Shown one piece after another: positions 48,324-60,959 of a DNA stretch of 64,000 nucleotides. A program made the position numbers and the translations under genes. Source of the stretch: Platynereis dumerilii (taxonomy: Eukaryota; Annelida; Polychaeta; Phyllodocida; Nereididae); contig JAPTHN010000039.1 in NCBI GenBank assembly GCA_026936325.1, positions 1,736,001 to 1,800,000 on the forward strand, given 5' to 3'. Position 1 is the first letter of the stretch; each line of letters starts with the position of its first letter. Under the pieces are notes generated by a model that had not been told where the DNA came from, searched no databases, and saw only the letters and a list, made by a program, of their open reading frames with translations.

Positions 48324-48707
48324 GACATCTTCATTACCACAACCCCATTATTTTCTAGCATCAGCTGTGTTTCTATCCTTATGGTCTAATAAAGCTTTCA
48401 CTAATGTGGTTTTGTGGTTGTTCTGTGGGGTCGGTGTTCCCTGTGTCTGTTGTTGACAAATACATGTACGCAGCAGACTGACAAGCCGGTATGCTGTAGG
48501 CAGGCAACCACGGTGAGGCTCATCCAATTGGGTGTCCTATTTGAATCTACATGTGTGTCATTAGAAGTGCTGGCAACCAGGTCCATGTCTTGCATTGTGC
48601 CAGTGCATGTATGACATTGCATGTGCAGACTTAGTAGATCATTGCTTGTGAATTTTTTTAGCCTGCTCTCAAGGTTGGAAATGAACAGATGAGCATCTCA
48701 AGGTTAA

Positions 48708-48993
48708 GGGGCCGACCAGACGATAGTTGGCTGGCTATGGACTTTACCCCCGGGACGAACTTTTTTTTTTCGTTCGCGGGGAGTCGACCAACAATTTTTT
48801 TCCTGGCGAACGCGCAACAAACTTTTTTATCGGAATTTTAACATTATGGTACCCTAGCTACAGGTGGAAACAAACTTTTTTTTTATTTCCATGTGCTGAA
48901 CAAACTTTTTTTTTTCAGTGTCAAGTGGGAAACAATCTTTTTTTTCACCAAATATCCATAGCCTGCCCCCCGAAAGATCATCTGGTCGGCCCC
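48708..48993. mobile_element. GGGGCCGACCAGA MITE, copy 2 (intact ends)
   Basis: The target duplication TAA lies at 48705-48707 and 48994-48996. The inverted ends are GGGGCCGACCAGACGAT and ATCATCTGGTCGGCCCC. The 286-bp body is in opposite orientation to 24558-24863 and has four or five T-runs of 7-12 bases, most preceded by AACAAAC or AACAA. TAA duplication and GGG...C ends fit PIF/Harbinger MITEs. Confidence 0.9.
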
Positions 48994-50289
48994 TAATGTT
49001 TCAAGTGGTTAAAAAATGTGACCTGCTCCACCAAAATGAGTTCTAAGTAGGCAATTTATATTTCCTAGAAATGAGCAAAATGTGTCAAAAGGTCACATTT
49101 CAATGTTTTTTAGCTGTTGGTACCACGTTTTAGAAAAATAAATTTCCTTTGAATAGTTAAGACCATTTTACAAGAAATTGATTTTAAATTATCTAAATTG
49201 GGTGTTCTTCTTGATATTTTTAGTTCTTTCATTGCAATGGCGGGAAATTCAAATGCCATTTTCTCAAAGTTTGATGTTTCGCATCATCAATGTTTGAGGT
49301 GCCATATCTTTGGATTGAATGGAGATATCAAAACATATGAACCATCATTTTAAAGCCCATTTCCAGGAGAATAAAGTCATTTTCACAACTAAATATGACA
49401 AGGGGCCGACTTTGAACCCATTTTGTTATAGCAGGTCACAAATCTCTTTCAAATATTTGCTGAATATATATTTGATTTCTGTAATCCACAGTTCACCTTT
49501 TCATTCTTATTTGTTGTTCACATTGGCAATGTTCTTTGGTTAAAGGCAAAATGGTTAAGTATGATGTTAGCCTGTGAGATAGTGCTCAAGTACACATTCA
49601 CTTCTCCTGCTTGTAGGGTTCGTAGCTGTTCCGGTTGCAGTCAATCTGGCTCCAAGTTCACTTATGACCATAGGCATGCACTCAGTAGGAATCCTTTTCT
49701 GAATCAATCACATGATTTTAATTGTTCTCTCAGCCAATCAGATTGCAGAAAACGGTGCTCCCTGCTTGTCTGTTGATATCACAGACCAGAACTAGTTAGG
49801 TTGCAGTTGACCAAGTCATATTGCAAATGGCTGAAATTCAAATACACAAAAACTTCTATCAGGAAATCTGCTGATATGGTAGGAATGTTATGTAGTTGGA
49901 AGTTGCAGCGGTGAGATGATTGCAAGGATAATGTTGTCTGCCACATAAGAGTATTACAGTCAACCCAAGGGACCCAGAGTCATTCTTGAGTCTGTGAGAG
50001 GTTTACATTTCTGCGGCTAAATTCTGCCCATTTGAAGTGATGGGTCTGAGGCAGAGTAGAAGGAAGCTCTGCTAATATGGAGAGACTGGGAAGGGCAAAC
50101 AAAGTGCCTACAATTTACCCTTTATTCTTTAATTGATTTGGATTGAATGTTGAATTGTGAAGGTTCAGTTTGGATCTAGATTAATTTAATGATGAATAGG
50201 TCTATGATATGGTAATGATGTTTCTTTAAAAAAAAAGAAAATGTTTCCTTTGCCAGAATCAAGTAAAAATTGTGGCTGCTTAGCTCCAT

Positions 50290-51350
50290 AAACCCATGCA
50301 CTCAGCTGTGTTTACTCACTGCATCAGAAAGCAAGTATTTTATCATCAACTTGGGATTCAGCAATATTCATCATTGCCAACTTCTGCAAGGTGCCTGAAG
50401 TGGTTTCTTTGATGAATGTGCGGTCCTTATCATTTGTATGCATGGATTAATTGCTCTATGATTTGTTTGCATTTCATTCTGAGTGGTTGGAATCTCTGAG
50501 TGATTTTGAATCTTCCCCTTAAGCCAAAGGACCTGCAGGACAATGGGCTGGGTTTGTGTACATTACGTATTCTGTTTAGTAAATGCAGCCAGGGAGTTAT
50601 ACAACTGATGAAATGTTGGCAATGGTGGTCAGTAACATTTTGTGTTAATAATATTGGGAGGAAGTGTGAAAGAGGATATTGCACCCCAGAGACTGTTTAC
50701 TATATAGATCCACTGTTTCCCACAATGGCTTGAAACAGAAACAAGACAAGCACTCTGAGCTGGAATACCGATGTCAAGACCTTGAAGAGAATTAGTGTGA
50801 GGTTATGTGGGCTGTGGCGATTGCCTTCTTTTTTCCTTCCCTAGTGTGGCTGGGGTGGTTGCATGCAGTCACTCAGAGGGTCCATCCTTGACAACCTTAT
50901 TCACCTCATTTCTGTCATTTGCCTTTGGCCTTGGCAAGTTTTCCCTGCTGGACAGTGCTTATTGATTTTATTTGATTCCAGAGTACTTTTTAGTTGTTCC
51001 CTGCTGACCACTTCGCGGATCAGTCACAGTGTCCACCACACCACAAGGGACGTATATATTTTTCCACAAATTTGTGAATATGCCAAATAATGAAAGATAT
51101 ACACATGCACAAGGACCAGGCATCCGGTCAGTGACTGGAGTGGGAACACACAAATTGCAATCTGATACTTTTGGCCTTCATCACTCCACCACTCCTATTG
51201 CTTCCTGGCTCACCCCAATTACAGTATCGCTTGTTGTACATATGTATTGATGTTTCGCTGTTTAACAACCTCAGCCTCCAACATTTGTGTATTGTTGTTG
51301 GTTTCTTTCTTTTGTGTTGCCATTCATACAGGCTATACATGTACCTCAAA
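50290..51350. repeat. Module R5
   Basis: This is a copy of the ~0.95-kb module also at about 33230 (R1), 34115 (R2), 36870 (R3), 39230 (R4) and 56230 (R6). Shared words include TTTCTTTGATGAATGTGCGG, GGATTAATTGCTCTATGATT, GCAGTCACTCAGAGGGTCCA and CCTATTGCTTCCTGGCTCAC. It links the V units to the U units. Confidence 0.85.
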
Positions 51351-51450
51351 AACTAAATGGGCCACCTGTGTAGAATTTATTTGTATGGGATCTTTTCACT
51401 TGATTACTGGTTACTTGGAAAAGGATGTTCATTAGAAGTTGTTTAATGCG

Positions 51451-51959
51451 ATTTCATAATCTAAATGTGAGCATTTTGTGCCTCAGTGCTCTTTTAATTT
51501 GAAGGCAAGTTTCATGAATAACTTGCACTGAAGGCAAGTAAAAGAAAACCATATCATCACAGAATTGCATTGTGGTATTCAAAAGCTTCTTTGGGTTCTT
51601 GTGAACTCTTCGGTGAAATGAGACGATGTTGAATTTTGGCAGCTTATACTCGTTCATGCGAAAGAAGCAGGTACGAAGACTCCAGTCCCCAAAATTAATT
51701 ATGAAACTGCAGATTCTTTCTGTCCTATCTATACAATGTAACATAAAGACATGGATAGGCCTACTGTTATAAAATTATGACTGCATTTCAATGGCCATGA
51801 GTTGGTTGAGCATTTTTTCGCCTGTAGTCCTTTTCAGATGCTGTTCAGCTGATTTATGTCAACAACTATGCTCAACGCTATTTCAGTGTAACGCCTAGTA
51901 TAGTTTTTTGTGGTTCGTTTTACTTGTGGCAAGGTAATGTTGTCAGTATAGAGATCGTA
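51451..51959. other. Junction between units V1 and V2
   Basis: There is no gene. 51395-51490 still matches the post-module sequence of U3 (GGAAAAGGATGTTCATTAGA, GTGAGCATTTTGT). The rest is unassigned. Confidence 0.4.
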
Positions 51960-54900
51960 GCAGGAAACCTCACTGGTACCTCAGCTTCCGGTGTTTGCTT
52001 CAGGGATCCTGTCATCAAGATATTAGTGTCAGGCATGTGTGAGGCTTCACCTTGGGACTTCTGATGTTGAAAATACTCTTTAGAATAGAAACTTGATACC
52101 TGCTTGAAATCTATATTTGCATGAGTTTTATCTACTGTGCCCTTTGCATGAAAGAAGCGACAGTATAGTTATATGAAATGGTCATTTTGAAGACAAATTT
52201 CTGAGAACTTTTGGTCGCATAACAAATTATTAATATATTTCAAAATATGGAAGGAAATGTGTTCCTGCTCTGACCATTTACAGTATGCCATACAGTCATT
52301 ATGTAACATTCTTTCATTTAACATTTTATCAGAACCCCTGCTACTGTGTACAGACTATAATTAATAATTCCAGAAAATTTGGTGAAGATTGAGCAAGTAT
52401 TTGCTTTGCTATGATTGGTCACAATGATAGTGCCATGGTGAAGCATAGCAGCTGAGCTGCAAACTAACGGCCATGACTGTATGTGCTCTGCAGCTTGAAG
52501 CTTATTGGTGACTCGTTCAACCTTATCATCACAATATGTTGCAGACAGTTGAATATTGATGAATTATGATGTTATCTTTGGCCTTGCTAGCTTTCAAGCT
52601 CATTGGGCTTTGCTTTTAACACATATCCTATAGCAATATACTGTCACCTTGACTACCATCCTGAGTGCTATAGAATAGATACATGTCCATTAGCTGGATT
52701 TGTACTTGATAACCTGATACAAAACTGTCTGGTGTGCAGCCTGTTGCAGAAGCAGCCTCGTGATGCAACACTAAAGATAGCTAGTAAGGCAGCCCCGTTA
52801 GTGCATGCACTGTCTGTGCACTGGCGGGGAATGACACTTTATCTTCCTAGAAGCACCCAGAATGCTTTAGATAAGTTTAGTGATCAGACACAAAAGGTGT
52901 ACTTTTCCTTTGATTTTATTTTGCTCGAAGCAACTCTGTTCTGGCACACAGCAAATTCAACTGGGATGTAGCCGAAAACCTTGTTTATACTGTAATAATT
53001 TCATGACTTTATAAGCTTTGAGCTACCAAACTAGATTTATAAGCTTTGAGCTACGAAACTATCTTTTTTTAAGCATAATATGCTTGGTTTTGCCTCGGCT
53101 TGGCCATGTTATGTCATTTTATTTAAAGATAAACTACTATACCTAGAATATCTTTGACATGGTCTGGGTATATGAGGGTGGCTTCATGCAAAGTGAATGA
53201 TCTGTATTGATTTTCAATTTACGTGTAACCTTGTTTCTATCCATGACCCATGGCCTGTGATCAAAGGCTCATGTTGAGGCCTTATATCTATTGATAGGAG
53301 GATGAGCGACTGTGTGCTATAGGTTCCTCTTTATGGTTTCTCTTTTGGGAAGTCTTTAGCGAATCCTTACTAGAGCCTTTGTAAATCTGTGGTGCCTCTG
53401 ACCATGACAGTTACGCTCTGACTCAACCATGACTGCATCACGGGGCAATCATCAAACAGAGCTTCTCATTGCCTCTCAGCACTTTCAGTGATTTTTTGTC
53501 TCTGCTATTCTCACTTCGGAAAAGGATGTGCAACCTTATTTCTCCTGTTCATTAGATGATGTTTCCTTCAAAGGAATCATTCCTTGTCAACTTTCTTTTC
53601 CCTGCTTTCGTGTATTTTTGGTCGCTGCCTTTTCCAGTTTTTCTTAAGCTCAAAGCAATTCTTTCTGCTGTAGAACTGACCCAGAATCACCTCTACTGGA
53701 TTTTCTGTGTGAACCCAGTTTTCCATGCTTGTTTACTGCTTGGCATTTAGTGCACCCTGGGTTATATTTGTCTCCTCGGTGACTATCGAACTCTGTGGAT
53801 TGAAGAATGTCCTCTGGGTTACATGTGGTTTTTTGACAACAGTGTTATTAAAGTTGATGAAATATGTATCTAAACAAATCCACAGGGAATCGAGAGTGGT
53901 TATGGAGAAAGACCATGGTTAGGAAATGATGCACATTGTTTTCCATCATAGATATTCATATGATATTAAATGGATGTGTTGCCTGTCTCTGGATAAAATT
54001 GCCCTGTCCACTGACGTGACAGAGGATGTGAAAAAGTTAATCTGATATAAGCCATTAACTGATATTTCTTTTTATCGCCATGGGCGAATTTCATAATGTG
54101 CATAATCTCAGGCTGCTCAAAATGGAATATATGGTTACTCCAACTCCCAAAAAGACCTCAAAATTGACATGGGTAGATCCAGAAGTCCTTCCTAATTTTG
54201 CAAAGAGGACCTGCGAATGACCTCAGATGATTTGCAGCTTTTAGTGACTCACAGCTTCCCTATGATTGCCATGGAAGTCTAAAGTGTTGGTGGCTCAGGT
54301 TTACCTCTAGACTCTAGAGCCCAATAAGTTGAGTTTCCGTCACCGCATGTGATTTAATTACTGTGCTGGCACTTTCCGAATGCAGTCATGTCAAGTACGG
54401 CAACTTGGAGCAATGTCAGGATGGTTGATGCAACTTGGCTCTTCATTGCTGTGCCTTTTTCTAAGCTAATTCACTTGGTTTGAGTTTCTCTGGCTAGTTT
54501 GCTCAGTGTCCATGTAGCATTTTCAGCTTGTCTGACCGGTGCGTAAGCAATAAAACATCCTTTAAATCTTGTTGTTGGACAAAGGAAGATGGGGAAAATG
54601 TAATATTCTGTTTCAGTGATCAGCTTTGTTTTAAAACCATTGTTGCATCAGCTTTTCTGCGTCCTCTTTACTATTATTTGTTAATATACAGCTGGTTATT
54701 ACTGTGATTTATGAGCTGAATATGGCATATTGATATTGAAGACTGCTTTTTGTTCCAGCGTTGCTGTGTTTCTTTCCTTATGGTCCAATAAAGCTTTCAC
54801 TAATTTGGTTTTGTTGTTGTTTAGTGAGGTCAATGTTCCCTGTCTTGACAACTGCATGTACATGCTGGACTGAAGAGCCAGACTTTTGTAGGCAGTCTAA

Positions 54901-55644
54901 TGTGTGAGGCTGTAGACAAGTGAATTCACGTCTTATTGGCTATCGACTGGGAATTATAGGTTGTTCAACCAATCAGGTTCATGCCTCACAGAACTGCACT
55001 AGAACTACTCAGTTTGTTATCTTTCCAGTATATGGAAATACAAGTACCTTTACTTGCTATATTTTATATTTTTGTCTGTTGGCAGTGTTTTGTAGAAGAT
55101 TGTTTTGCCCTTTCTTTCTCCAAATGATATATGATCTGCAGCTAAGTAGCTTTGATATCTTCTGGTTCTGCAGGTTTATATATTAGACCTTTTTGTTGGC
55201 GTGATATGAAAAAGCCAGACTTAGAATTTCAACTTTTATTTGACAATTTCCCAGACGTTTTTCTGTTCTGCCTGCTTTGTGTTTCAAAAATTGTCACACG
55301 GATTATTCCCCCTGTATTTGCATAATTATATATATATAAACTTTATCATTGCTAATTCCTGTGATACACTATTCACCTTTCCATTGCCGTTTGCAGTTGA
55401 GATTGTTTCATTTTACCCAGGAAGATGCTTATTGATTCAAGAAAAAATGTTTTAAGGGAAATTACGTTATTGGAGCCAGTGCAGCAATGATGATATTTAC
55501 ATTCACTTCCCTTGCCTGAAGTTGTTCAACTTGCAATGGACTATGTCATACTGAAAGAAATTGAAATTCAGCTGGGGATAACTTTCGATAAATCGTGTCT
55601 GTTAAGAGAAAAACCTCTGTTACCAGGTGTTTGTGACTGCACAG

Positions 55645-55847
55645 TGGGGGGAGGGTTAGTTCACTGTTAGCATGCCAGGCTGCCAGTCCCTGTGTCCAGG
55701 GTTGGAATCCAACTGTTGGGTCACCTGTCCCTATGTTGGATGGCTGTTTCAATCATCCTTTGACTCATTGCCGTTTCCTCCTCCTGTCGTTATTAGCCTA
55801 CCAAGTGCATAGATAAGGATGTAAAGCTCCAATCATCTATCCATCTA
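55645..55847 (+). mobile_element. SINE-II copy with target duplication
   Basis: TTGTGACTGCACAG at 55631-55644 and TTGTGACTTCACAG at 55848-55861 are a 14-bp target duplication with one difference. The head has TTAGTTCACTGTTAGCATGC (A-box region) and CCAGGGTTGGAATCCAACTG (B box). The 3' part has CCTCCTCCTGTCGTTATTAG, CCTACCAAGTGCATAGATAA and an ATCTATCCATCTA tail. It is longer than the 32166 copy because it keeps the middle segment. Confidence 0.9.
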
Positions 55848-56229
55848 TTGTGACTTCACAGAGTTCTTCTACAATGAACTATTCTGAGAGATAATGGCAA
55901 CAATGCCGGTGGATGGAAGATGCACTAAGGAGGCATATTGCCTACCACACAAAAGTATTACTGTGAACACTGTGGACGCAAAGTGACTCTTGCGTCTGTG
56001 AGAGGTGTACATTTATCCTTTTTATGAAGTGATGTGTCTGAGGGGGAGCAGGTGGAGGCCCTGCTCATGTGGAATACCATAAAGGGCAAACATGTCCCCT
56101 ACAATTTACTCTCTAAATGACTAGCCTGGGTCCTAAGTCTTCCCAACGGATGTAGCCTGCTGTTTCAGAAGAATTATCTGCTGGGCAGTCCAGAATTCGG
56201 CTAGTGATAGTCAGCCTGAAATGGTTCAA

Positions 56230-56981
56230 AGAGCCAATACCATGGTTACTTAGCTGTGCCAGAAACTTGCATTCAGTAGGTTCAGCATTATTCATCATTG
56301 GCAACTTCTGCTAGATGCTAGAAGTGGGTCTTTGATGAATGTTGGGGTCCTTATCATTTGTATGCATGGATTAATTGCTCTATGATTTGTTTGCGTTTCA
56401 TTCTGAGTGGTCGGAATCCCTGAGTGGGTTGGAATGTTCTCCATCACAATACCGAGTCAAGGGGTCTGGATAATGGGCTTGATTTATGCATTACCAATTC
56501 AGTTTAGCGAATTCTGCGTTGGAGTTATGAGACTGATTCAATGTTGGCAGCAATGGTCGGTGCCATTTGGAGTTGTATTGGACAGCTGCATTTGAAGGAA
56601 ATTGCGCCCAACAAGTATTTACTGGATTCATTATTGGCTGAAAACAGGAACAAGAACGACATGCGATGATGGAGGCTGTGGCGATTGGCTTCTTTTGTCC
56701 TTGCCTAATGTAGCTGCATGGTGTGGTCGAATGCAGTCCCATGGAGCTCCCATCTTTGCAACATCAGTCACCTCATTTCTGTCCTTTGCCTTTTGTCATT
56801 GGCTGTTCAGCCCTGCATGTCTGATCTTGTTGGGGTTCAGGGGACATTTGCCATTCCCTGCTAACCACTTTGCACATCGGCCACAGTGCAGTGTGCATCA
56901 TAGTGACCAGGCAGCTAATCTGTAAACAGAGTGTGGCCAAACTTTTTCTTTATTGCCTCACCAGTCCGATTGCTCCCTGAC
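56230..56981. repeat. Module R6, truncated by an insertion
   Basis: It shares TCTTTGATGAATGTTGGGG, GGATTAATTGCTCTATGATT, ACTGATTCAATGTTGGCAGC and GGAGGCTGTGGCGATTGGC with the other modules. Similarity stops at GATTGCTCCCTGACTA, exactly where the CACTA-like element begins. Confidence 0.8.
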
Positions 56982-57737
56982 TACACTGTTAAAAAATAAT
57001 TGTCAGATTACAGATATTTCGGGAAATTTTTTTTCCAGAGGTCTCAGTAAGGTTACAGAAAACCATTTGTGTGTCTTCTGGATATTTCTGTGATCACTCA
57101 GGCAGTGTCTGTAGTGAATTTTCTGTAGGATTACAGAAAAATCAGTCGTACATCAATGATTTGTGATAGGTGTCACAAATACCAAAACTGAGATTGACAG
57201 TTTAATTTGTGCCTCAGTTCACCATGAAATCAAACGTTAATCTGCTTGTTGAAGTTTAAAGGCTCTATATTATACTTTTCATTACAAAACCCTCCGGGAC
57301 ATTAAACAATATCCACTGAGGCACGAAAAAAAAAAAAAATAGCAAGGAGACCCTGCTTTCAATTCATCTTTCTGGCATTCTTCAATGAATTATTAATATT
57401 TACTTTTAATACATAGGTCCAATACTTGATAATACTAATGAAATTTGTCATTTACTAAAATAAGCAAATAACGCTTTCAAACAAACGAAAAGAAAATATT
57501 TTGCAATTGCATCTCCCTGCTTCCCCCCCCCCCACCAGAGGAATTTTTTTTTAATGTTTTAAAATGTTATTCTTAAATGTCGAGACACTTTTCCCTTCAA
57601 ATTAATTATCCAGTACTAAACCAAATGGAAAGTGATGGAATAGATTGGACTTTTTATGCCACTTATAAAACCACTGTAAGCAGTCACCGAGTGGACAGAA
57701 AAGTTCAGTCACACTAAAATACCATTAATTTGGCATG

Positions 57738-57943
57738 GGTGACTGGACAGTATTATTCCAACCAGAATTTTCTTCACCCCCCGCCCCTGCTGGTCCCAGG
57801 TTTGATTCCCTTTCTGTTGAATCACCAGTACATATTGTGGACAGAAGTTTCAACCACCATTCTCCTCATTGCTGTGTCCCTGTATCACATCATATCCTAA
57901 TTAGTCTACCAAGCATAAATACACAACCTAAAGCTCAACCATT
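57738..57943 (+). mobile_element. SINE-II copy, degenerate
   Basis: It keeps the B-box region GGTCCCAGGTTTGATTCCC, the middle (GTTTCAACCACCATTCTCCT) and the tail CCTAATTAGTCTACCAAGCA, then ATAAATACACAACC. The head is poorly preserved, and no target duplication was identified. Confidence 0.7.
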
Positions 57944-58777
57944 CATAGAGGACGGAAGGTGTAATTTGCTTAACAAAAGGATGGTTTGCAAGCAGTTCAA
58001 TGGTTTAAGAAATTGAAACAATTTTAAAAATTGTTGGGATTTTTTCACATCCAGGATGATTAGCAACTTATCCATGTTAGTTTTGGGCTTGAACCCCATA
58101 AATACGTAATGGGACAACCAGAGGGAAATTCATAGTTGTTGGCCTCAACCCCTGGGACTTTTGTTTCATGACAGCATATTTTGCCAGGAAGTTAAGCAAC
58201 AAATTGCAAATTCTGGTAGATTAGGTTGTTCATTATCAAGCAAAAATTAATGGTAGAACCCATAAAAACGTAATGTCTACTAGGCATAAGAGGCCTTGCC
58301 ATTCTTCTGATGCAAAATTGATGATAATTGGAACTTCACATGTTTATGACTCTAGAAGCCAAATTTCTGACAGTACTGACATACACAACCTTCGATGAGA
58401 CTCACATGCTCCATAGCATTTTTCATTTCTTATAAAATCATCTTTCAGCAAGATAAACATGTTTAAACCTTTATGACATATACCCCCAAACGTGGAAGCA
58501 CACAATATCATGTCATGTAAAAATACTTTGTAAGACTTTATTGAAAAATAATTCAGGCGAGTAAATATGAAATCAGGTTATTTATACAGCTTCTGTTCAA
58601 AATCGACATTTTTAAATACTCTCTAAAAAACACTGCACAGAGCGCATAGTCACTCTCAATAATCACACAATGTACAAATCATCAATTGCATGACATAGAT
58701 AGAACCTGCAAGAAACTTGGGACAGCAACACCTATATATCATCTGTAAGCTTCTTTTACTGTGTAGCCATTTCTGAG
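57944..58777. other. Interior of the CACTA-like element, no gene
   Basis: This stretch is AT-rich, without open frames of interest. CCATAAATACGTAATG (58099) and CCATAAAAACGTAATG (58260) are a short local repeat. Confidence 0.4.
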
Positions 58778-58960
58778 TCTGGGAAGAAGACGAGTTAGCT
58801 CAGTCAGTTGTGCAGTCAGTTGCCAAACGCTGGGTCCTAGGTTTCATTCACATACCGGCTAGTTCACCTGGATCTATGTTGGCCAGCAGTTACAATGTTC
58901 CTATACCTTATTCCAACGTTTTCTTATAAATACAGGACATAAAGCCTCAATCATCCATTG
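58778..58960 (+). mobile_element. SINE-II copy, degenerate
   Basis: The head has GAGTTAGCTCAGTCAGTTG (A-box region) and GGTCCTAGGTTTCATTC (B-box region). The middle ATCTATGTTGGCCAGCAGTT and the tail ATAAATACAGGACATAAAGC, then AATCATCCATTG, match the family. Confidence 0.7.
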
Positions 58961-60229
58961 TTGTGGTACTTCTGGTGTATCTCTGAAAAGATAAATTGTG
59001 AATTGTAACTACATAATTTTTTTTGTGGTAACTGTTTTTGTTTTCTCATCAACCAACCCAATCACTTGAAATAGGCATTCTTTCACTGTGATAGAAATCA
59101 TACTTAACAATTTTGGTATTTACACAATTTGATAGTCCACTAGGACAATAAATAATTATATTATTACAAAGTAGTTAACATATTAACAAGTGAATTTTTT
59201 TCCTTGCTCAATAATTGCTTCTGCTTTTCCAAGATATGAATCACAAAGTCTATTTGCATATGAGAAAACTTAATTATTATATACCAAAATTTGCTATTAG
59301 TCAATCATAGAAGGGAAAAGCCAGTAATAACAATTGTTATTTCAATGCGAAAATTTTTTTTTTTGTTGGGCAACAGTGTGTAGGAAAGTTACAATTAACT
59401 CTGTTTTCAGACATTATAACTCAAACTTTCATTGTTTCTCAGGTCATAATTTTTGTTTCTTGGATTGGGGCATAGCCATAGGAGGGAAGTCGATTTTTCA
59501 TGCAGTTTTAAGTAGAAAATTTGGGAGTTTTTATTTTCTGACAATTTAGGCAATATTTTTTGGGCAGCACCCCAAAATTAAATATCCTCATACACTTATG
59601 GATTTCAGAGATTGAGGTCTTGTTCCATTTTTAATATTTTTACCATACTGCCACCATTACAGCATTGTCTAAATATGTAAAGTAAATAAGAAGAAATCAA
59701 GAGCAAGGGACATGGCCATATGCCTAATAATGCATTAATAGATGTGATTGTTTCACAACTTGTCATGAGGTGGGTTAAAATGTGCCACATCATTGGCAAG
59801 TTGTTCCACCCAGTTTATTAAGACAAAAACCTTGCATTGTACCTGTTAATTTATACCAATCAGGCCATCACTTGTATAATGTTTCTTTTATAAGCTGATA
59901 TATTACTACACGTACAAACAATTAAATCAAATGTGGTAGACACTAGAATTATGAGTTTCTTTGGAATGTTTAATAACACATTTGACTCAAGTTTATTTTA
60001 GTCTCACTCATTTCACATCATGCCCAAGGCAAGTCATAGCAGTCAGCAAAAATATTGTGAGAAATAAATCATACTAAATAAGCTGACACTAAAATCATGC
60101 CAAAAATCCTAGATTAAATTTGACAACACAAAATTTCAGATAGGCCTATACTATCAGCATTGAGCCAGAACGACGTAACTTGATAGTGTTAATCATTATA
60201 TATTGTGCAAATGATAAATATTATTGTTG
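58961..60229. other. Interior of the CACTA-like element, no gene
   Basis: This AT-rich sequence has no recognised coding or RNA feature. Confidence 0.4.
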
Positions 60230-60425
60230 ATCCTCACTTCTCAGCACATCAAGTTTTCAGCAATAAAGACAATTTTTAAATGAAGCTTTTTGCAGTATAA
60301 TATTTAGTAATTATTTACCAGCTTTTATAATGTTGCGTAATAATGGGCACAGATCGAGTGTCACCACATTCTTTACTCTTGTTTTTCACGGCATCATAGG
60401 GTAGCACAACTTACCCCGATCTCCC
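60230..60425. repeat. Right-end fragment of the GGTAAGTTGTGCC element family
   Basis: CATCAAGTTTTCAGCAATAA through GCAGTATAATATTTAGTAAT follows the same order as 18850-18915. The end GTAGCACAACTTACCCCGAT, then CTCCC followed by TA, is the family's terminal repeat. The left end was not found, so this is a truncated, diverged copy. Confidence 0.65.
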
Positions 60426-60959
60426 TAAGTTGATTGGCTGCTTCTAAATTGTTCATATCATTTTTCAAAGCTTCATTTAAGCGCCTGCACCCATTAATTA
60501 GCACTTGTATGATAGGTGAATCTAAAACACTTCTTAAATACTACATTTGCATTACAGGCATCTTTACCTAAAATAAAGAAATTGTCTCTTACCTTTCACT
60601 GTTCTCAGCTGTTTAGATTGTAAAGTACAAATGAGTTCCTCCAATATTGATTTTATGATCCTTTTTTTGTGTTACTATTCAGTGGTGTGATTGGAAAAAC
60701 TGTCACAGAGATTATTAAATTGTGATACAACAACACCTCATTAACAATGGATGAGGCATTTCACATATCTGTACATATACTTGTTAAGCCAGTACATGTA
60801 CAGATATACATGTAATCAAGCTCACTACAGAAATGATCTGTTGGCAATGTGCCAACAGAGAAGAGTCTGTAAGCATTACTGAAGTTGCAGATATGCAACA
60901 AGTTTTTCTGTAGTCTGACAGAATTTTCTGTACCTCTACGCAAAATTTTTAACAGTGTA

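Larger units (their letters stand above)
44380..51450. repeat. Long duplicated unit V1
   Basis: Landmarks recur in the same order in V2 and, in part, V3: GCTGTCACCTTGACTACCAT at about 44503, then GATCTGTATTGATTTTCAAT (44815), TTGTCAACTTTC (45233), TTGAAGAATGTCCTACAGGG (46705), a TAAATCATGCGGTGTTTTGC block (46862), TCAGGATGGTTG (47281), TAATAAAGCTTTCACTAAT (48386), CTGTGAGAGGTTTACATTT (49992) and module R5 (about 50290-51350). Equivalent landmarks in V2 lie 8.1 down to 5.9 kb further on, so V1 holds insertions absent from V2, including a hAT MITE, a SINE-I and a Harbinger-like MITE. No conserved reading frame is evident. Confidence 0.75.
51960..56981. repeat. Long duplicated unit V2
   Basis: It opens with AGGAAACCTCACTGGTACCT, repeated at 61288 in V3. 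Landmarks follow in V1 order: GTCACCTTGACTACCATCCT (52643), GATCTGTATTGATTTTCAAT (53200), TTGAAGAATGTCC (53801), TAATAAAGCTTTCACTAAT (54788), CTGTGAGAGGTGTACATTT (55995) and module R6 (about 56230-56980). The copy is cut by the CACTA-like element at 56984. It contains a SINE-II at 55645. Confidence 0.75.
56984..60957. mobile_element. CACTA-like (CMC) non-autonomous element, ~4 kb
   Basis: CTACACTGTTAAAAA at 56981-56995 and TTTTTAACAGTGTAG at 60946-60960 are perfect 15-bp inverted repeats, including a TA on each side that may be the target duplication. Subterminal words TGTCAGATTACAG (57001) and its inverted counterpart in CTGTAGTCTGACAG (60908-60921) extend the pairing. TACAGAAAA occurs repeatedly in opposite orientations near the two ends. 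CACTG ends with subterminal TACAG repeats fit EnSpm/CACTA-type elements of animals. There is no transposase. The interior holds two SINE-II copies and an end fragment of the 17142-type element. Confidence 0.7.
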
